Origin: Symsagittifera roscoffensis
Lineage: Eukaryota > Xenacoelomorpha > Acoela > Convolutidae
Direction: 5' to 3'
Length of the DNA: 64,000 nucleotides
NCBI RefSeq assembly: GCF_963678635.1
Contig: NC_087064.1
Coordinates: forward strand, 65,527,548-65,591,547
Of the stretch, positions 58,957 through 64,000 are shown piece after piece; the first letter of the stretch is position 1, and each line of letters begins with the position of its first letter. The translations under genes and the position numbers were made by a program. The notes below the pieces were generated by a model. The model did not search any database. It had not been told where the DNA came from and saw only the letters and a list, made by a program, of their open reading frames with translations.

Positions 58957-59271
58957 CACCAGCGGATTTAGGGGGACGGGGGATGAGTGCCCTGCGCTTT
59001 CTGGGCTGACTGACCCTAAAAATTTTCGGCGCCGAAAATACTAATTTTGAGGGGGGAGCTCGCGTCAAAAAAGCGCGATTCATTGGTCAAAATTTTCCAA
59101 CGCCGTTTTTGCCTTTGTTTCAAAAATTTGCATGCGGTGCAGATTTGGTCAAAATAGGGTCTTTATAGTGATTTGGGAGAGCTATTGGTCGACCTAAAAA
59201 AGATTGACAAAATTTTTTGAAAATCTGCCCCCCCCCCCCCCCCCCTCGAGAAAATTCTAGATCCGCCCCTG
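58957..59271 (-). mobile_element. hAT-like MITE
   Basis: CACCAGCGGATTTAGG to TCTAGATCCGCCCCTG, 315 bp, with a run of over 15 C. Flanks GGTATTAG and GTTAATAG agree at 6 of 8 bases, a worn target duplication. Confidence 0.75.
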
Positions 59272-59483
59272 GTTAATAGTGTATATATATTTGCAGCATT
59301 TAGTCTGAAATCAAAAAAATTCAAATCAAAGTTTCTCGAATTTGAGCGAATTTTTGTAAGCACGTCAAAACTCCCAATATATGGTTTTAATATAATGCGA
59401 TAATTGACCCCGTAGACTACTTCCCCAAGAGGTACTGAAACTGGTCGAAAAAAATACCCAACGCGAAGTGGTCGGATAAAAAA

Positions 59484-59686
59484 GGCTCTTCCCCCCCCCC
59501 CGCCAACCTCATATATACATCAATTTTATGAAGTAACGAGGGGTTTTACAAGGTTAAGTAACAAGACCAAATATGTTTGTCATAGCCCAATTAGTCCGCA
59601 TACCAATTTTTGTAACAATCCGATTATGTGAACAAAATTTTATTTTTAAAATTTCGCTGGTGGGGGGGGGGGGAAGAAAAAGAGCC
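59484..59686. mobile_element. GGCTCTTTTCC-type MITE with G/C-run ends
   Basis: GGCTCTTCCCCCCCCCCCG at the left and GGGGGGAAGAAAAAGAGCC at the right, flanked by A runs. The interior (CATCAATTTTATGAAGTAAC, GGTTTTACAAGGTTAAGTA) resembles 31530-31660. Confidence 0.72.
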
Positions 59687-61177
59687 AAAAAAGACTCACA
59701 TCTTGTTAGTAAAAACAAAAATAGCCAAGTATTACTGGTCTTCAAATCTACATAGTTAATTCAGGTAAACCCAGAATGCCTTCAGCGCCAAAAAAATGTT
59801 GAACTACATTTCATACAAAAAATAAGGTTATCCAAGTATAAACAACCTGAAAAACACTGTATTTAGTAAACAAACCAAAGCTTGCCTTGAAGCTTGTCTT
59901 GTGTTCAATAATTTGTTCATACTTCGGCTGGTTTATCTAGCAATTTTCCCCCAAACAGGAAACTTAAATATCAATTAGAACATAAAACCAGATACTAACC
60001 CTGAAACATCCCCGCGAAGGCAGATTTAATTTTATCGTTAAATTTTTTTCTAAAACAAAAAACATTATACAGAGATAGCGCTAGACCCTAAAAATGGCAA
60101 AAATTTTATAATTTTACAAAAAAAGTACGGATAAAAATCAAACACAAAAACTTGAAAAAAAAAGAAAAGCTGCGGAAATTAAGTGAGTCTGTAAAAAAAA
60201 GTAAGACTGAGTATCCTTTAATTTGATATATTATAACAATTATTACTCAAAGTCTACCAGAAGTACATGCAGATGAATAATTTTAAAAAGTAGACAAAAA
60301 TACAAAAAAATATGAGAAGTTGAAAGAATTTCATAATAGTTAACCGTGCGAAACATGGCTTAGCTCCTTCTTGAATTGGTTTGTGAAACTATTTGAAATT
60401 TTTTATCATCGTTTTTTTGTTAATTCCAGACACCCCCATCTATACATACTGTTTTTCTACTGTCCCCGGTTTCTAGCTACTGAAATGCTCTAAATTTGAG
60501 CGGGAATACTTCAGCTGAAATTTTCCTGTTCATATATTGCATAAATTTTGGTGTGTACATTTTAGCTGGCGGTGAAAAAAAAACGAACGACCTTGCAACA
60601 TAGCACAAACTGGGCTTAGTAAAAAGAATGCCAGACTGCTTGCCAGGGCAAATCTCTGAATATTTCGGCTGACTTGTAACATATCTGATGTAGTGGATCT
60701 TCTTAATTATAGTCCCCTCCCCTATGGTACCTTGTAGCGAATTGCCACCTCAATAAAGGAATTCATCGGTTGAACATTTGCCAAACTTGTACCTCGAAAA
60801 GAGTTGCTGTGCAAGTAGCAGATGATATATCACCTTAATTTATACAAATGAAACAACAATGCTTGGATTTCAGTTCCGACTACCATAAAGTCGATAGCAT
60901 ACATAACAGGTAAAAACGAAAAAAAAAAACTATGAGAAGTTCACAAAAAATAAATTTTGAGCTTTTTATTATTTTTTTTAAAAATAGCCCCATTCGCTAT
61001 ATAAAGTTCAAAATGAAATCTTTTGCTAACAGCAACTTAACCATAGAACCAATAGCCTGCGTGTCAATTGCCCCAAATTTTTGATTAGTTCAAAAGCTTC
61101 GATTAGCTATTTTCGATTAGTTCAAAAAAATCGCATTTCAAATATCTCTTTATACTTAAACTCAGGCGTCAAAATAT

Positions 61178-61443
61178 TGCAGATGGTATAAAAATTTCTA
61201 TAAAAATCAATCAAAAGTGGCTAGTTAATAATTTGACGTTTGTCTGAAGAAAAAAACCATACCGAGCAAAAATATTCCATCCTTTTGTTCAAAAATTTGA
61301 ACAATAAAAAATGTTTATTGTTCAAATTTTGAACAAAAGGATTGAATTTTTGTGCTCGGTATTATTTTTTTCTTCAGACAAACTTCAGCTTATTAACTAG
61401 CCACTTTGGATTTTTATTGATTTTTTATACCATCTGAAATGTT
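61178..61443. repeat. Near-perfect palindrome, about 130-bp arms
   Basis: Left arm 61178-61311 is the inverse of 61313-61443: e.g. ACCATACCGAGCAAAAATAT pairs with the stretch around GTGCTCGGTATTATTTTT. The arms match part of the family-2 repeat. Confidence 0.85.
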
Positions 61444-61499
61444 TTTGAAGTGTGCTTTTTTAAAACTTATTTTCAATGTCAGTTATTTAGTCAGAAATA

Positions 61500-61720
61500 A
61501 TGACAGAAAAAACCATACCGAGCACAAATATTCCATCCTTTTGTTCAAAAATTTGAACAATAAAAAATGTTTATTATTCAATTTTTGACTAAAAGGATTG
61601 AATTTTTGTGCTCGGTATGATTTTTTTCTTCAGACAAACTTCAGCTTATTAACTAGCCACTTTGGATTTTTATTGATTTTTTTATACCATCTGAAATGTT
61701 TTTGAAGTGTGCTTTTTTAA
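61500..61720. repeat. Second partial copy of the palindrome
   Basis: Repeats ACCATACCGAGCACAAATAT through TATACCATCTGAAATGTTTT in direct order, a tandem duplication of most of the preceding palindrome. Confidence 0.85.
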
Positions 61721-64000
61721 ATTTATTTATCAGTTATTTACATGATTATAGCAAGCGTTCACAAGAAGCTCAATTTTCTTAAATCAGTAAATCAGTTGGA
61801 ACGGTAGTAAAATTAGACCAGGATTCCCACAGGTTGATGTGAATACGACTAAATGAAGCCAGTTTTATATACGGCAGCTCAAATAGCAAAATTTGTCCCA
61901 ATCGGAAACAATGGTCCAAAAAATTTGGGCTCGACTTACGGAAGTTACTTGAAAAAGTTAATTATAAAAGTGACTTATAAAAGTTACTTATCTCTTAATT
62001 GCCATAATTGAAACACTCTTTTAAAATCAAAATTGGAGGTGAGAGATAAATTGGAATACTTTGTTACTTCTGATTGCGTAATCAATCAGCAACTTGTGAT
62101 TAGGCCAATTAAAATATAACAAGGTAAAATTTGCAGCAGTTAATCAAAGTTTTGACTCAATTACAATAAATGTTTCCCTGAAAATCTAATAGTAGTACAA
62201 TTTTGATTTTTCCCAATTACAAAAATTCAAATGGTATGAAAATTTCAAAATAATCAATCAACAGTCTTTAAGTAATCATAATTCAATTTCAATTTGAATG
62301 TTTTGATCAACTTCATTCTTTGTTTTCAGTTCTAGCGCAAAATCTATTTTTTATGGACCTGACTTTCACAGTTACATCAATTGTAGAAACAGATTAAATG
62401 ATCCCGTACTGGTCTATATATGCAAAATCAGTTTTTTTTTACTGTTGTGACAGATGTTAAATTGAAAACAAAACAACTGTCCAAAACGACTCTAAGCGCT
62501 AATAAAAAAATTATAATTTTCCCAAAGATTTAATCCGATTTGACTTAAAAAAGTCAATTTTGAATCATCTCAGATAATAATAGTTTATACATAACACCCT
62601 TGAACACAACAGATTAATTTTTTATTTGAATAAATTTAAAAAAGTATGGATGATTGTAAATAGTTACATTAAAAAAAATTGCATTAAAAGTAATTCAAGA
62701 AACCGCTTACAGTATTTGTGTTTTTTTTTGTCAAAAATACTTGAAGGAAGTAAAGTTGATATCTCCTGTAAAAACATTGATTGTAAAAAAGTTTATTACA
62801 CGAACCAAAAGCTAAATTGTTTCCAACCACTAAAAGCAAAAAAAAATTAGTTGAAACTGAGACTGTTTTTAACGCAAATTAAGGTGAAAGTTTCATTTAA
62901 ATTATAATTTTCAAGTAGCTTATTCGGTTCTGGCTAGACTTTAAATAGAAAAAAAACTAATATCGAAATCAAAATTCCTGACTTTTTCTCGAAAATTTTC
63001 ATCGCTTATGGAGAAGAGTAGCCGCTCGATACCTTTTCTGCACGAGCATTTAACAATTTTTCAGATAAAGATCAGTGATTGTGATTTTGGTGATTATTTT
63101 TAGTCTGGACACTTTAACCAGGACCGAACGAGATAGTTGAGAGGTATGTTACTGTTTACAAAAAAGTATATATTTTACGTTTTTCAAGTCTAATAGAAAT
63201 AATGAATTTGGCTAACTCAATTTGGGTTGATTTTTGAGTCACATTAAATTGCTTGATACGGCGCAGTACAACAGTGCCAAAGTACAATGCCGAAAAACTA
63301 ATGTAGTTCATTAGTGCCAAAAAGTTTGTTGAAAACGGTTTTTATTGATCCCAAATCGCTGACAAGTAATCTAACTCAAATTGACGGAAAAGTCAAACTG
63401 GCCAGTTTAATTGATGCCACTTGTTCAACAAAAAAAATTTCCCAATCGCCGCGTCACACATTTTTCTGAGCAAACAATTAACACAGCAAATTGTCAAGTT
63501 GTTTCCTCAGTTTTGCTCCAAAACAAAACAGTATTCAAACATCAATTTTATTTTCAAATATTTTCAGTTTTCGGCAATGTTGAACACACTTTCAGTTTCG
63601 GCACTTTTGCACTTCGGCACTGCTGAGCGCACAACTTGATACACTGCGCATTGTAAGAAAAACCGCAATATTGATTGCATTAGTTATCCCATTGTTAAAA
63701 ATTCTTTTGCAAGCCCAACAAAATCATTAAAAAAATTGAACTATGTTTGATCATATCTCGTGAAAGTTTAAGGTCAGATGAGTGGCAGGTTTGATTCAAA
63801 AGATGTAGACATGCTTCAGATTTCCCATAACGGCCTCTTCAGCAATACAAAGCCTCTAATAACACTAAAGCCACACTAGGGATTTAGTAAGTTTTTTGTT
63901 ACTGGGCAAAGAGGTTGGAGGTTTAAAATGATTAACAGTCAGAACTACTATCAGCTGCAAATTTTTTTACTCTATAAAAGATTGATTTAGCAGATTCCAG

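Larger units (their letters stand above)
58816..64000. other. Region upstream of first coding exon (5' intron and/or promoter side)
   Basis: An acceptor at 58816 implies an untranslated exon further right; I could not find it, nor a promoter. Contains MITEs (58957-59271, 59484-59686), a family-2 end near 60630-60680, a CTGTGCAAGTAGC motif near 60805 and a palindrome (61178-61720). 61750-64000 shows no supportable feature. Confidence 0.5.

Noticed and set aside
62626-62850. 74-codon plus frame upstream of the gene
   Set aside because: Very A-rich Lys/Asn composition, no splice or promoter context; likely chance.
1-64000. CRISPR arrays, operons or bacterial-type systems
   Set aside because: The only regular arrays are minisatellites without spacers, and the genes have spliceosomal introns.

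Overview
This is a eukaryotic, almost certainly invertebrate animal, window. It is AT-rich and full of small dispersed repeats. It is dominated by one very large, intron-rich gene on the minus strand. No bacterial-type gene organisation is seen. The species cannot be named from the sequence alone.

Main gene. Twenty-two coding exons lie on the minus strand between 58802 (probable start codon) and 173. The gene continues past the left edge. Every exon was placed by hand from GT/AG sites, and the reading phase agrees across all 21 junctions, giving about 1,649 codons. The product is a Rho guanine-nucleotide exchange factor of the ARHGEF17 (TEM4) type: a long, basic, Ser-rich disordered N-terminus (exons 1-7), a DH catalytic domain (exons 8-13), a divergent PH region with a following helical segment (exons 14-17), then the start of the C-terminal propeller-like region with an acidic DSDSSEGED linker (exons 18-22). 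The rest of the propeller lies outside the window.

Mobile DNA. The intron between exons 2 and 3 holds a 7.2-kb Ty3/gypsy-type LTR retrotransposon (42211-49403, minus strand, same sense as the gene). It has 293-bp LTRs about 98% identical and 5-bp target duplications (GTTGC). Gag-protease-RT, RNase H and integrase are all recognisable, but RNase H is broken by frameshifts. Short non-autonomous elements fill the other introns: (i) at least 14 copies of a roughly 400-bp hAT-like MITE (ends CAGGGGCGGATCTAGG, one copy with a perfect 8-bp duplication); (ii) a second MITE family with GGCTCTTTTCC ends and 8-bp duplications, which carries many of the G/C homopolymer runs; (iii) a 705-bp foldback element with TA duplications (Tc1/mariner-like) sitting inside a hAT-like copy; (iv) a longer repeat with a small terminal hairpin; (v) tRNA-derived SINE pieces.

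Tandem structures. There is a 21-bp minisatellite (27773-28507) next to the acceptor of exon 6, a recent 1.67-kb direct duplication (54493-57824), a near-perfect palindrome with a partial repeat copy (61178-61720), and a partial duplicate of exon 15 with its splice acceptor (5192-5240).

I see no convincing novel gene system. The most unusual points are the partial exon duplication, the low-complexity insert inside the DH domain, the gag start codon that straddles the LTR/primer-site junction, the separate integrase frame with a long Ser-rich tail, and a MITE lying 17-25 bp from a splice donor.
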